A DNA stretch of 64,000 nucleotides from Batillaria attramentaria (taxonomy: Eukaryota > Mollusca > Gastropoda > Batillariidae), in the NCBI GenBank assembly GCA_018292915.2, contig JACVVK020000034.1, positions 1,707,501 to 1,771,500 on the forward strand, read 5' to 3'. Every line of letters begins with the position of its first letter. Positions within the stretch are counted from its first letter, which is position 1. A model generated the notes under the pieces. The model did not search any database and was not told the DNA's origin. It saw only the letters and a list, made by a program, of their open reading frames with translations. Position numbers and translations under genes: made by a program. Positions 53,150 through 62,827 of this stretch are shown here, piece after piece.

Positions 53150-53299
53150 TTTAACGTCCTTTTCCACCACATACTGGTGATATCAAAGACGGGGCAACGA
53201 TGAAAAAGCCAGCACAAATATTTGGCCCCAGCCGGGATACGAACTCACGACCCGAGCATTAGAAGTCCAACGCTCTACCATTCGGCCACCCCGGCTCCC
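53150..53299 (-). mobile_element. SINE-A copy (minus)
   Basis: GTTTAACGTCCTTTTCCACC to TACCATTCGGCCACCCCGGC. Head, B box complement (GGATACGAACTC) and body are all conserved; the tail repeats are missing. Its head is nearly identical to the 54.4 kb copy. Confidence 0.9.
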
Positions 53300-53624
53300 C
53301 TCCATACTTTGTGCCAAGCGGCGTGTCACCTGACAGTGACCTTGAAAAGATGCTGATTGCTTGATTTGTCAAAGGTGCCAGTATTGTATGAGACTCGAGG
53401 GACCGCCGGCTGGGAGCAGAAAACCTGACTCCGCTTATAATGTGAAGGCCAAGAAACAATAGCCCATGGTATTGTTATTATGACGAGAGAGAAGTAATCA
53501 TACGCGCAGATGTGTATATGTACTCGTACATACCTCCGGCTTCATTTTCTGAAGGGCATTATGGTTGCCCGGCTGCCAAACGCGTTGTATCATTCTATCA
53601 AGGGTGAATTACATAAACAGATTA

Positions 53625-54248
53625 GGGTAGGCTGGGTGAGCGGGTGAGGGTCTAACGTCCTTTTATTTTGCTGCCTCAGTTCTTTGCCAGCTGCAGTGGT
53701 GTTCCTCCCAGGTAATGGGTAGAATCCACGGAGGGCTCGAAAGCTGGGACAATTTTTATTATGCGTGATGATGGAGATGAGGATGATGGTAAGATGATGC
53801 TATGGTGGTTTGGGACTGCGGGACAGGGCCGCATTCCTCGCTTCCTGTCATAAATATCCCGGCATTAACCAGGCCCGGGAACTACTGCACCTGCGGTGCC
53901 CGCCGTGTCATACCAAGGGAAGCACCCCCAAAGTCGCAGCCGTGAAGTGGGTGAAACTCGGCTGTGTGGCAACAGCCTCCCCACTGGGTCCATAGCACAC
54001 CCGCTCTGGGTAGGAGCCGACCTAGGTAGGAAAAATCCCGCGTGCCTCGGCTGGGACTCAAACCCGGGTCTCCCGGTCCATGGTCCGATAGACGGGGGCC
54101 GGTAGTCTAACGTCCCACTAAACCATATTCATAAAGGCAAGACTGGACAACGAGAAAAGGCCAGCACAAATATTTGGCCCCACCCGGGATTCAAATTCAC
54201 GACTCGAGCATTCGAAGTCCAGCGCTCTGCTGCTCGGCTGTCCAGAGT
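53625..54248 (-). mobile_element. SINE-A copy (minus) split by SINE-C
   Basis: The tail part GCTGGGTGAGCGGGTGAGGG TCTAACGTCC (53629-53660) and head part (54105-54248, with ACAACGAGAAAAGGCCAGCA, GGATTCAAATTCACGACTCG and GCTGCTCGGCTGTCC) flank SINE-C. This copy is older than the SINE-C insertion and more diverged than its neighbours. Confidence 0.85.
53650..54115 (-). mobile_element. SINE-C copy (minus) with 11 bp target duplication, inside SINE-A
   Basis: SINE-C 53661-54104 is flanked by GTCTAACGTCC on both sides, which is SINE-A sequence. The head at 54104 shows the B box complement GGACTCAAACCCGGG and GTCCATGGTCCGA; the body matches the 22.3 kb copy in reverse. The A box half of the head is partly lost. 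The tail (minus sense) ends GAGGCAGCAAAATAAAA. Confidence 0.92.
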
Positions 54249-54298
54249 CGCTACAATTGGGTAGCCGTTTCAAGGAGTGTGGTATAGTTGCTACATGG

Positions 54299-54509
54299 CC
54301 TTGACTGAAGAGGGTGGGTGGGTGGGAGGGGGTTTGGGGGTTTAACATCCTTTTCCACCACATACGGGTGATATCAAAGACAGGGCAACGATGAAAAAGC
54401 CAGAACAAATATTTGGCCCCAACCGGCCGGGATACGAACTCACGACCCGAGCATCAGAAGTCCAACGCTCTACCATTCGGCCACCCCGGCTCCCCTTGAC
54501 TGGAGAGGG
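54299..54509 (-). mobile_element. SINE-A copy (minus) with ~16 bp target duplication
   Basis: SINE 54315-54493. CCTTGACTGAAGAGGG (54299) and CCTTGACTGGAGAGGG (54494) differ at one base. A CGGC insertion lies in CCCCAACCGGCCGGG. Confidence 0.93.
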
Positions 54510-54582
54510 ATGTTTCGTCTGTGAAGTTGTCTCCCTAACATCTCCGACAGTTCAGGACTTTTTGTATGGGCTGATGCGGAAA

Positions 54583-54725
54583 GAGAAACAGTATGGGGCA
54601 GGGGTGGGGTGGGTGTTTAGGAGTTTAACGTCCTTTTCCAACATGTAAGGGTGATATCAAAGACGGGGCTACGCGAGAAAAAGGCCAGAACAATATTCGG
54701 CCCCAGCCAGGGAGAAACAGCATGG
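54583..54725 (-). mobile_element. SINE-A copy (minus), 5' truncated, 14 bp target duplication
   Basis: SINE 54597-54711 ends inside the body at GGCCCCAGCCAG. GAGAAACAGTATGG (54583) and GAGAAACAGCATGG (54712) flank it with one difference. The entire tRNA-like head is absent. Confidence 0.93.
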
Positions 54726-55434
54726 AAAGAATATTTGAAAGAAAATAACAATATAACAACAGACTTCGATACTCGACAGCCTGAACCCCGCCTGCCTTCT
54801 CGCCCCCTCCCACTCAATCGTTCATACACGGTATTTTCATTGCGGTCATAATAGTTTCGCACAGCGCCATCTGCACCAATACAGGGTCTTGTAGGAAATC
54901 CTCTGGATTTACACAATCCCGCTACTTCACTTTCGCCCCCAAGGACAAAATACAACACAATGAGAAGGGAAAGTGTCGTATTTCCATGGTGACGGACGTC
55001 TGCAAATGTCACTGGTTGTGCCTGAGGAGGACCAAGGCGCCAGGCTGACACCATTCTCCGAGCTGGCAAAGTCCGTGTCCCTCTGGTTTAACGCTCTGCG
55101 GACATAAGACTGCCGATGTGGCAATACGAGCATTTTCAGCATAATCATGATTGTAGTATTAGTGTCACTGACAGACCTGTAATTTACAAATAAGGAAATA
55201 AGGATATGTCCAGATACGTATGACACAGATTGTTGGAAAACATTTGACTGAAGTGGGCCAACTGCTTTTTGCATTATTTTTTTTTTGTCTGAAAGGGTTT
55301 TCAGTCTTGGTTTTTACTTTGTTTTGCATGGAAAAGAAAGGACTACGCTGATTCTCATGCTGAGTTCAGTTGCCCGTTTCGTTATCGCTGCATGAACTTG
55401 GACTGTTTGTGTAACTTGTCCACCACAACCAAGC
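54726..55434. other. Unassigned sequence
   Basis: About 700 bp. A minus-strand frame through 54617-55069 is open partly because it reads the SINE-A. No recognised motif. Confidence 0.35.
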
Positions 55435-55577
55435 AAAAAACAAACAAACAAACACCCCCCCCCCAAAAAAAAACAAACCAAAACAACCCCCCCCCAAAAA
55501 AAAAAACAACAAAACAAACAAACAAACAAACAAAAAACAACAAAACAAAACAACAAAAAAAAAACCCAAAAAAACCC
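55435..55577. repeat. Strand-asymmetric A/C tract
   Basis: About 140 bp of CAAA/CAAAC units and C runs with almost no G or T on the plus strand. Third tract of this kind in the window. Confidence 0.92.
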
Positions 55578-55782
55578 CACAAATCAAATGTGGGCGACCT
55601 GCCAGTCTGACTGGATTATCAGTGTTAATCTGGATTGTTAAGAGTATAATTATGTAGCTGCCTCCTCCCCCCCCCCCACACACACACAAACGCACACTCC
55701 CCTTTTGGGGGAAACCTCTCAGCACCAAGTTACCAGCCGCCGGAGACGTACGCAGAACGCCAGTGCGAAGGTCCTGAGGAGA

Positions 55783-55925
55783 CTGGCTGGTTAGTTGGGT
55801 TCAACGTCCCGCTCCACAAGAAGTGATTGGAGTCGGCTCTAATGGGTAGTTTACGGGAGGGAAGGGACAGCCACCCTAACAGTCCAGGTGAACAATTCAG
55901 TCCAGTCAGACTGCTCTGTCAGATA
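55783..55925 (+). repeat. REP-2 interspersed repeat, copy 1
   Basis: GGCTGGTTAGTTGGGTTCAA, then GGAGTCGGCTCTAATGGGTA, GGGACAGCCACCCTAACAGT, CCAGGTGAACAATTCAGTCC and AGTCAGACTGC. The same ordered words recur at 61.0, 61.2-61.66 and 63.85 kb, all in this orientation. The ends are not defined. Confidence 0.75.
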
Positions 55926-56085
55926 CACATTTGACGTATCCTTGATTGTATCTTTGTATTGTGTGATGTGTAATATGTATTGATTGACGTGTTGGTCTGT
56001 ATAGTGCGAATGTGTATGAGTGACGTGTGTTAGCGCAATGAGTCACTGTGTCTGAGAATTGCGCTATATAAATGAAATTTATTAT
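55926..56085 (+). mobile_element. LINE 3' end with TTATTA tail
   Basis: A TG-rich 3' UTR ends GAGAATTGCGCTATATAAAT and GAAATTTATTATTG. It resembles the 1.5 kb LINE tail and the SINE-B 3' end (GCGC, TATA, TTATTA). Confidence 0.6.
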
Positions 56086-56127
56086 TGTGGTGGACAAGGT
56101 GCACGGATCCAGCTCACGCATCAACTG

Positions 56128-56471
56128 AGAGGAAACGACCAGCAGAGGCCGTGGACAAGAAGACAAACAATTTTGCGACCACGGAGAATGTGCCGTCCAC
56201 AGAAGGAGAGGCTCAAGCTGTGAAAGCAGTGGCAGCTCGCTCAAACAACACCCTCGCTCGGCAAACCCTACTCCCCGGGCTTATCTGATTGCCAAAAAGT
56301 CAAGTAAAACAAACAAGGCCACTTGGAAACAATGTTTGAATGCTTTCGCATGGCGCGGGTTTTGTTACCGGCGTATTAAGCCCCTTGGCCTGGTGGCCGA
56401 TCGCGACACTGATGGAAAACGTCCTGTGGAGCTGCAGGAGGCGGTTCCAGAGTTTCTCAGACGCCAGTCAG
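56128..56471 (+). CDS. Candidate exon of an unassigned gene (or old pseudogene)
   Basis: From just after a TGA to CAGTCAG|GTAGAT the plus strand is open for about 114 codons, with no ATG needed. The second half (AYLIAKKSSKTNKATWKQC, RIKPLGLVADRDTDGKRP, VELQEAVPEFLRRQS) looks protein-like. In the first half another frame (TERKRPAEAVDKKTNNFA) is also open and looks at least as good, which would mean a one-base shift near the C run at about 56272. The exon could join 58088 in phase. Immediately upstream is a LINE tail, so no clean acceptor is visible. No family recognised. Confidence 0.25.
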
Positions 56472-57526
56472 GTAGATGACACTGATATGTCCACAAAAGG
56501 GCAAAAGGACAATGAGCTACAAGAAGTCTGGGACTGCGGAAAGAAAGAGTCGTAACTAGTTTGGCTGAAATCGGCACTCAGGGCAGAGGCGTTCGTCCAA
56601 AGCCATAGAATATACACGTATTATAAATGTACCGTAGGTCATACACTTGTACTGGCTTGCATTTCAAACTGTTCACAAATATCCCTTTCTATGCAGGAAA
56701 CGGAGAATCTGCCTATTGAAACTGGTTTCTGCACTACTCGACAAAAAAAGAGTGACGTGAGTGTTTTGGTTTTATGAAGGTGAATTCAAAATCCGGGCGA
56801 ACCTTTCGTTTTTTTCGAGGGTTGGCCGAGCTGTGGGGTACTGGCAAAAAAGAACTGATCAGCCTGTTACAAGATGAGGAGAAAAGGTACCCTACGCAAG
56901 TCGTGATGTTGTTCTTGTATGTTTCAGGATGACAACTCTATGAACAAAATACAAATCATAGTTAAATGTTCAGGAATACTGGTCCGAGGAGAGTCCGAAA
57001 CAAGGTGAATACGAGGCTCTTTGCTGCTTACACTCATTGACCCTAAGATACAAAATCAAGCAAAACTATAGAACAATCCCTGAAGAAGGTCAAACCCCTC
57101 TTACCTATCCCTTCCACCGACTAAGCCTACGAGCTGTAAACAGCACGAAAAGTCTGCAAAACAAATCCCAGACTTTGTTGTTCATTCACGGGTTTGTGCT
57201 GTGAGTGGGAAAGAGAAAGAGAAAGAGAGGGTTGTCTGCGTTTTCCTGAGACTGAGACACTTCCTATTTTTGACGCGAGTGGGAGTGTGAGGTGACGGCG
57301 ACGCGTATCACGTGCACTGAACGTCCTTCATGCCACGTCAGTGCACAATGGCATCAGCACGCAGCATGACCTGCTGAGGATTCTTGGCCAGTTCACAGGG
57401 TCCGCGGTGAACCATTTATCACACATGCAACGAACTGAACGAACTGGATGACCGTCATGGCCCATGTTATGGGATGTGGCACATCGTTCCAGTTTTCTGT
57501 GTGCTGTACAATTATCAACGTATATA

Positions 57527-57950
57527 CAGCCTTCACAAAAAGTTAAGGACCACTTGCAAATATCATTCAACTTTTGTCGTGGTGGCATGCTGGTGTAGTG
57601 CTGAACATCGCTGAAACGGCGGCTTATGTAGGCAAACAAATGAGCACAGTTCATAACCAGGGATGCATTCTTTGACCTGCATCTTATTTTTGCCGTGCAG
57701 AAAGCCCCAGGTATCGCTCACTGAACACTGAAACTCGGTCTAGTTTTGCCGTAATTGCAGATTATCAAACGCGCCAAGTATGCTGTGTGACGCGCACGTG
57801 CCATCCACACAGTGGTCGCCATGTCCACTAATTACCCCTTAACCTTGCTACCGAATTTTACGGGAAAAAATCTTATTCGTTTATTTTTTCTGATTTATTG
57901 AAACTGTCACCCATTATGTTGACCCGTTCCTTAACTTTTTGTGAAGACTG
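57527..57950. mobile_element. MITE-M: Tc1/mariner-like non-autonomous element
   Basis: 424 bp. Starts CAGCCTTCACAAAAAGTTAA and ends TTAACTTTTTGTGAAGACTG. These are inverted repeats of about 22 bp with one mismatch, flanked by TA at both ends (within TATATA). TA target and a CACAAAAAGTTAAGGA terminus fit the Tc1/mariner superfamily (family knowledge). A minus-strand frame inside begins MPPRQKLNDICKW, which may be a relic of a transposase N terminus. No catalytic core. Confidence 0.9.
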
Positions 57951-58087
57951 TATATACAGGCGTAAGGACACACATTGACCGTGGGGTCATGTACAGTGTT
58001 TATTTGGAGTACCTTGTTTGGCGAGTGTGCTACACGTAGTTTGTAATGATTTGTGTTTGAAAAAAATGTGATTTTCGTGTTTTGTAG

Positions 58088-58221
58088 GCCGAGGTGCATG
58101 TCAAGGGGCCGCAACAAGAGGCAAGCTGCCAGTGAAGTTGGGGACTTTTCGCGCTGGAGAGTGGCAAAAGCGACGCGAGCGGATTCAGATGAAGCGGCTG
58201 TCTGGCCTCAACAGAAAGTAG
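58088..58221 (+). CDS. Candidate terminal exon of the same unassigned gene
   Basis: The acceptor TTTTCGTGTTTTGTAG is followed by 43 codons in the phase required by the donor at 56471 (one base left over plus GC). The frame reads RGACQGAATRGKLPVKLG, TFRAGEWQKRRERIQMKR and LSGLNRK, then TAG at 58219-58221. Another frame (MSRGRNKRQAASEVGDFSRW) is also open across the segment, so the reading is not certain. AATAAA at 58702 could serve as polyadenylation signal. Basic, possibly nucleic-acid-binding by composition only. Confidence 0.28.
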
Positions 58222-58569
58222 ACTAGCATTACTCTAGTGAGGTGAGCGGAAAGGAGACATTGAAATGTTTTTAAACTCCTGTCAGTTGCGTGCCTTTGAA
58301 TGGTCTGTGCATGCTAATTTTGGTTTGTAGATTCGAGCATTTTTAGGGGTGACTATGATACCTGAGGCTAATAGCGGAAATATATGTGCATTTGTTTTCT
58401 TTGGCCACATGGACTTAAGAGGCAGCCTCGGAACGAGGCTGTGGGTCAAAGTTCCGACGGGACCAGGGTGTGACAGGCTGGTTACGAGTTACTCACGTGG
58501 ACGAACCCTCTGGGTCTGCGATCTGTTGCCAGCACTGGGGACAACCCCAAGACACCTGACAACATGTGC

Positions 58570-58597
58570 CTCTCTCTCTCTCTCCCTCTCTCTCTGA
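58570..58597. repeat. CT microsatellite
   Basis: About 13 CT units with one CCC break, in the putative 3' UTR. Confidence 0.9.
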
Positions 58598-58701
58598 GCC
58601 TATCCATGTTACCTTCACCAGGAAGAGAAGCAGCAACAAAGGAACGTGGATTGTACACTCCGAGGTTTTTATGTGTCGTTTGCCTTAGGTACATTTACCG
58701 G

Positions 58702-58707
58702 AATAAA
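58702..58707 (+). terminator. Possible polyadenylation signal AATAAA
   Basis: AATAAA about 480 bp after the stop at 58221. Its use is inferred only from position. Confidence 0.3.
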
Positions 58708-58791
58708 CCGTTCAAAAGTGTACATGTATTTTACTAAAAGTGAATGAAATCGGCTTTAGTTTGAAAGAGAGTTGTTGATTTCACAACTCTT

Positions 58792-58796
<5 letters not shown>

Positions 58797-58837
<41 letters not shown>
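58797..58837. repeat. GA microsatellite
   Basis: About 20 GA units, followed by TGTCGCC. Confidence 0.95.
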
Positions 58838-58839
<2 letters not shown>

Positions 58840-59073
58840 TCGCCAAATGAATGGTTAGCATTTTCGCATTAATTGAATTCATTTTGAAACGGCGAACACA
58901 CTGAACTGATATCAAATTTTATTACACCCGGAAATATTCGGCACTTCAATGCCCGAGTTAATGTTCTGGCACTGTTTTTTCAATTTGACACCATCAAGTT
59001 CTACATTTGTATCGCCGGCGCTGCTGGCACTGTTGTCAGTCACCCTAGTTCAGCCATGATGACATGCATGCCC
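58838..59073. other. Short unassigned stretch
   Basis: A/T-rich. No feature recognised. Confidence 0.35.
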
Positions 59074-59292
59074 TCATATACTCCGGCTGTGTCGGATGTC
59101 GGCGATGTGAGAAATTCTTCTCAGGCAAAAGCCCTCGGCAGAAGCGGGGCGCAGCCATGCAGCAAATATCGGAATATCACACCAAACGACATCGCACGTG
59201 AATGCTGCGCGGAGGGGTGAGTCAGCGATAAGAACATGCGTAACCATTGTGACAACTAGACAACTCAGCAGGAGCAAGCAAAAACAAAACAT
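59074..59292 (-). CDS. Candidate small secreted peptide (72 aa), unassigned
   Basis: An ATG (TTCCAATGTT) opens 72 codons to a TGA. Residues 1-23 (MFCFCLLLLSCLVVTMVTHV and on) form a strong signal-peptide-like segment ending near LIA/DS. The remaining 49 residues hold three Cys (TCDVVWCD and GFCLRR) and a basic end (ISHIADIRHSRS). No dibasic cleavage pattern or known cysteine framework. A single-exon 72-codon frame can arise by chance, so confidence is low. Confidence 0.25.
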   Translation of the reverse strand: MFCFCLLLLSCLVVTMVTHVLIADSPLRAAFTCDVVWCDIPIFAAWLRPASAEGFCLRRISHIADIRHSRSI

Positions 59293-59940
59293 TGGAATAG
59301 AAAAACTACGTTATCGTTAGACTAATATCTATGAGATGAGAACAAGATGTGGCTCTTGTTCTGAATATACACCCGGATGTTCCGTGCGTGTGTCACTATT
59401 TGAAAAAGGCCTATGGAGAAGGCTCTCTCTCTCTCTTTCAATTTTTAAAGTATACCTAACACGAAAAAAAAAAAAGAAAAAAGCCCACAAAAAACAAGAA
59501 ACAAAACACCCAACCTTTTTTTTTCACTGAAGAATTAACATACAACACTGCTGTCCCTAACAATGCATAAATGGAGGCGTTTCAGATACCCAGTGGTTGC
59601 ATGATGTGCTGTTGATGAGTTAACAAACAAAACAAAACAAACAAACAAAACATTAAGCTGATCACACTCAATAAATTTCATAAAGAGAACATTGGCAACA
59701 ACAAGGAGAGGCCTACACAAAAAACACCCTCAAACTCAATGCATACTTTCTTAGTTCTAAAGAATGCGAAGTATCTGTCTGCGGCGAAACAGTTCACTGT
59801 TTAGTTCTGTGTCTCTGCCAGTACAGAACTAGACTGGGTCCAACACTGACGCACGTGTGCCTCGAGCACACAATCCCCCCTGGAATCTGCCGCTGTGGAC
59901 CATTTTGTCTCCAGAAACACCAAGGAATCCGTTCTTGGTC
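59293..59940. other. Unassigned sequence
   Basis: A runs at 59463-59490 and AAAC/AAC stretches at 59625-59650. No exon or shared repeat. Confidence 0.35.
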
Positions 59941-59959
59941 GGCGTCCAACATTTTCCCG

Positions 59960-60062
59960 CATTCGCAGCCAATCGTCGCGCGTCTTTTCTCGGAGCTGCG
60001 TAGCGATTGGCTAAGGAGGCGGTGTATATAAAGCCGTATACCACGTGTCGGCGTTCCGAGCG
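59960..60062 (+). promoter_or_regulatory. Core promoter with CCAAT boxes and TATA box
   Basis: A CCAAT box in GCAGCCAATCGTCG (about 59967), an inverted CCAAT in GCGATTGGCTAAGG (about 60003) and GTGTATATAAAGCC (TATATAAAG at 60025-60033) follow in normal promoter spacing, which predicts a start of transcription near 60055-60062. The surrounding 59.95-60.1 kb is CpG-rich. Downstream CTTGTCATTTGCAG (about 60181-60195) looks like a splice acceptor and CTAAGGTGATA (about 60225) like a donor, so a short 5' exon is possible. No ORF identifies the gene; its body would lie to the right. Confidence 0.5.
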
Positions 60063-60744
60063 TAGTGGGGCGGTCGGCAAGGGTTGAGGAATTTTACGCA
60101 CAAATACCGCTCGTATCGTCGGGCTACGTTTCTGCTCGTCTCCATAGATTGCTGTTTGGCCTTCGTGTTGGTGTTTGTACACTTGTCATTTGCAGACAAC
60201 CAGTAGTCTCGCTCAGTTCCATGCTAAGGTGATATTTATTTCAGTTCAAGCGGCATTCCTTTCTAAGACTGTACACGTGCTTCACACATTGGTGCACTGA
60301 ACACTGAGCCGAGTGGTTTCCAACACTTGAACTAAAGGTCTTGCAAAACGACTTGATATTGATTAGCACGAAAACAAATTCTTTCTCTCTTTCTTTCCTT
60401 CTGCCTGTTTTTATTTATTTCTTTTTTCTTCAAAAGATGACAGGTACGTCCCATAATCTTGTATCAGCTGACAGTTTGAACGTTTCACGCACTTTGCACA
60501 ATTTCTTTTCAAGCCATTGACATCAAAGCCATTACAGACATTGCCATCCACATGAAAACGCCTGACAATTGAGAATAAAATTAATACACAAAAGAGGCGA
60601 AACGGAGCATCTATACAAACGATTATAATGGTTATTATAAATATAAGTAAAGCAGACGTGAAAATGGCTTGATTTTAGGGATGCGGCGTTGTAAGAACGT
60701 GCAATATTCACCAAGACCGCATCTAAATAACAGTCGCCTCTTTG
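60063..60744. other. Region downstream of the TATA promoter
   Basis: Expected 5' UTR/intron of the promoter's transcript. No coding exon recognised. T/C-rich sequence at 60380-60430. Confidence 0.35.
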
Positions 60745-60941
60745 TACAATCTTGTTGGGGTGGGTGGGTGTTTGGGAGTTTAACGCCCTTTAATCACCAT
60801 GCATGGGTGATATCAGTCAACGAGAAAAAAGCCGGCCAGCACAAATATTTGACCCCAGCCGGGATTCGAACTCACGACCAGTACATTGAAAACCCAACGC
60901 CCTGCCATCCGGCTATCCCGGCTCCCGTTATACAATATTGT
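60745..60941 (-). mobile_element. SINE-A copy (minus) with 11 bp target duplication
   Basis: SINE 60756-60930. TACAATCTTGT (60745) and TACAATATTGT (60931) flank it with one difference. Complete head (CGGCTATCCCGGCTCCC), tail GGTGGGTGGGTGTTTGGGAG; the TATCAAAGACGGGGCAACG block has lost about 10 bp. Confidence 0.93.
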
Positions 60942-61009
60942 ACAAAGTTTGGCTGAGTCAGGAATTACGAACGTCAGTGCGTCCAAGCACTCAGGCCTCC
61001 TGAGCTTGC

Positions 61010-61130
61010 TCGACCGACTCTAATGGCTGAATGTTACGAGGAAGGAGAGCTACCAGCGCTGAACAATCCAGGTGAACACTATTCAGTCAAGACAGACTGC
61101 CAGGTCCACGTTTGATTTTTCTCCCTTCAG
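61010..61130 (+). repeat. REP-2 copy 2
   Basis: CGACTCTAATGGCTGAATGT, GGAGAGCTACCAGC, CAATCCAGGTGAACACTATT and CAGTCAAGACAGACTGCCAG. The 5' third is missing. Confidence 0.75.
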
Positions 61131-61194
61131 TGTGATCGCGGAGAGCTACTCACTGTGATGAACAAGCAACACAAAAAGGGTCTACAGACACCGA

Positions 61195-61655
61195 CCCAGT
61201 TGGTTGGTTAAAGCCCTAACATTAAAGTGACCAGAGACGCTTCTGAGGTGCAGGTTAAGCCGGGAAGGGGTCGGGAGGGAGAGCTACATTTACTACTACT
61301 ACTACTACGACTACTACTAATGAGTATTGTATAGGCGGTTTACCCAATTTCATGAATCGGCTGAACCCAACACGCACGCTCACGTGAATCACACGCATTC
61401 TCTCACACACTGGACATAAACACATTACAATCACGTGGTGCGAAGGGCCAGCTCAGCTATTTAAATTTCGGAATTTAGATTTGCATTTATTTTTCAAATC
61501 AGTTTGGTGGGCTGAACATTTCCAAATCAGAGGATGAGGAGGAAGCCGGAGTACCCGGAGAGAACCCCCGACGATCGGCCCGAATGAACGGGCAATCCCA
61601 TTGATGTGCAATCCAGCTGAACATTACTCAATCCAGACAGACTGGCAGGTTTATC
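61195..61655 (+). repeat. REP-2 copy 3, split by SINE-B
   Basis: The left part GTTGGTTGGTTAAAGCCC to GGGAGGGAGAGCTAC (61202-61288) and the right part CAATCCAGCTGAACATTACT CAATCCAGACAGACTGGCAG (61601-61650) flank a SINE-B. It lies less than 100 bp from copy 2. Confidence 0.75.
61289..61592 (-). mobile_element. SINE-B copy (minus), head truncated, inside REP-2
   Basis: Tail ACTACTACTACTACGACTAC (a TAC variant of the TAA tail) then ATGAGTATTGTATAGGCGGT, GCACGCTCACGTGAATCACA, GGAATTTAGATTTGCATTTA and GATCGGCCCGAATGAACGG, where it stops. The tRNA-like head is missing, as expected of 5' truncation. Confidence 0.9.
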
Positions 61656-62482
61656 CTTGACCGAGATGGACAAGTTACACTGAGAAACAGGCCCAAAGAG
61701 GCTGACCCTTACAGAACCCTCCGTGTTGTACGTGCAGAACGGCGCACAGGTGGTGCAGCGATCGCGGCGGCGCAGGCCAGAGCTGACTGACTCTGCATCG
61801 GTAGCTTGTCACGGGGACGGTGGCGGCCCGCCAAACACTACAAACCTGCCTGCCAGCAACTGACACCCTACCTTGCTCCTTTTTGCTAAAATGGAAGCTA
61901 TCTGGCATAGGTACTGGCACGTGCGCATCCCCCCAGGGATCATTTTCACACGTGCGGGAGCCAATACTATCGCCATGTTTTTCGGGGGGTGGGGGTGGGG
62001 GTGGGGGGGTGACACCTCAAGGTTCGCATTGCTGAACGACACCTTGCAACGCCATGCGTTTACGAGCATGGACTGATGAAGACTCGTCTTATGGTAGTAG
62101 TTGGGAGGGGGGGGGGGGGGATGCCATACAGGCTGGTGGAATACTATTCAGGAACTTTCCTGGCTGTCATCTACATAGCTGCACGACACCTTCCAATGCC
62201 ATGGTTTTACGAGCATGGGACTGATGAGTAGAAACTACAGGGCGGTGAAGGGGGAGCGGATGCCATATAGGCTGGTGGGATATTCGGGAACTTTCCCAGC
62301 TGTCACTTGTCACTGTAGAGCTGAACGTTTTACGACCGATGTCTCCAGTGCCACCTAGGTGAAAGTTTTATACTCGACGTCGATGCCAAAGGCTTGGGGG
62401 TGGCAGGAACTTCAGGGTTAAACCGCTGGAAGACGTCTAGTCAGGTCGGAGTACATGCCGCAGTACCTTTCACCACTAGAGT
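61656..62482. other. Unassigned sequence with a local ~140 bp repeat
   Basis: GGATGCCATACAGGCTGGTG at 62119 and GGATGCCATATAGGCTGGTG at 62259 are two copies of a local direct repeat (with ACGAGCATGG/ACTGATGA nearby, also at 62062). G runs lie at 61984-62010 and 62107-62120. No exon recognised. Confidence 0.5.
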
Positions 62483-62694
62483 GGGGAGCCGGTGTGGCCG
62501 AATGGTAGAGCGTTGGACTTCCAATGCTCGGGTCGTGGGTTCGAATCCCGGCTGGGGCCAAATATTTGTGCTGTTTTTTTCATCGTTGCCCCGTCTTTGA
62601 TATCACCCGTAAGTGGTGGAAAAGGACGTTAAACCCCCCAATCCCCCCCAGCCTCCCCCCCCCTCCACCCACCCCCCACCACTAAGAGCAATCG
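62471..62694 (+). mobile_element. SINE-A copy, complete head, C-rich tail
   Basis: Starts near 62483 (GGGGAGCCGGTGTGGCCGAA). B box GGGTTCGAATCCC is a perfect consensus. The tail is a long C-rich run to about 62686. CACCACTA occurs on both sides (62471 and 62687) and may be the target duplication. Confidence 0.9.
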
Positions 62695-62827
62695 CAGAAG
62701 ATTCAGAACAAAGCTGAGGGGCGTGCTCTACGCTTCGTTCAGTCTTTCTTGATCAGATCTTGCCCAAGAAGGTATTATTTGCCGAATTAATCGTTATCCG
62801 TGTTTACAGGAGTCGTAGGAAGAAAGA

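Noticed and set aside
62483..62560. tRNA gene suggested by A and B boxes (also in the other SINE heads)
   Set aside because: No clean cloverleaf with matching acceptor stem; the same head is joined to the same SINE body in many copies.
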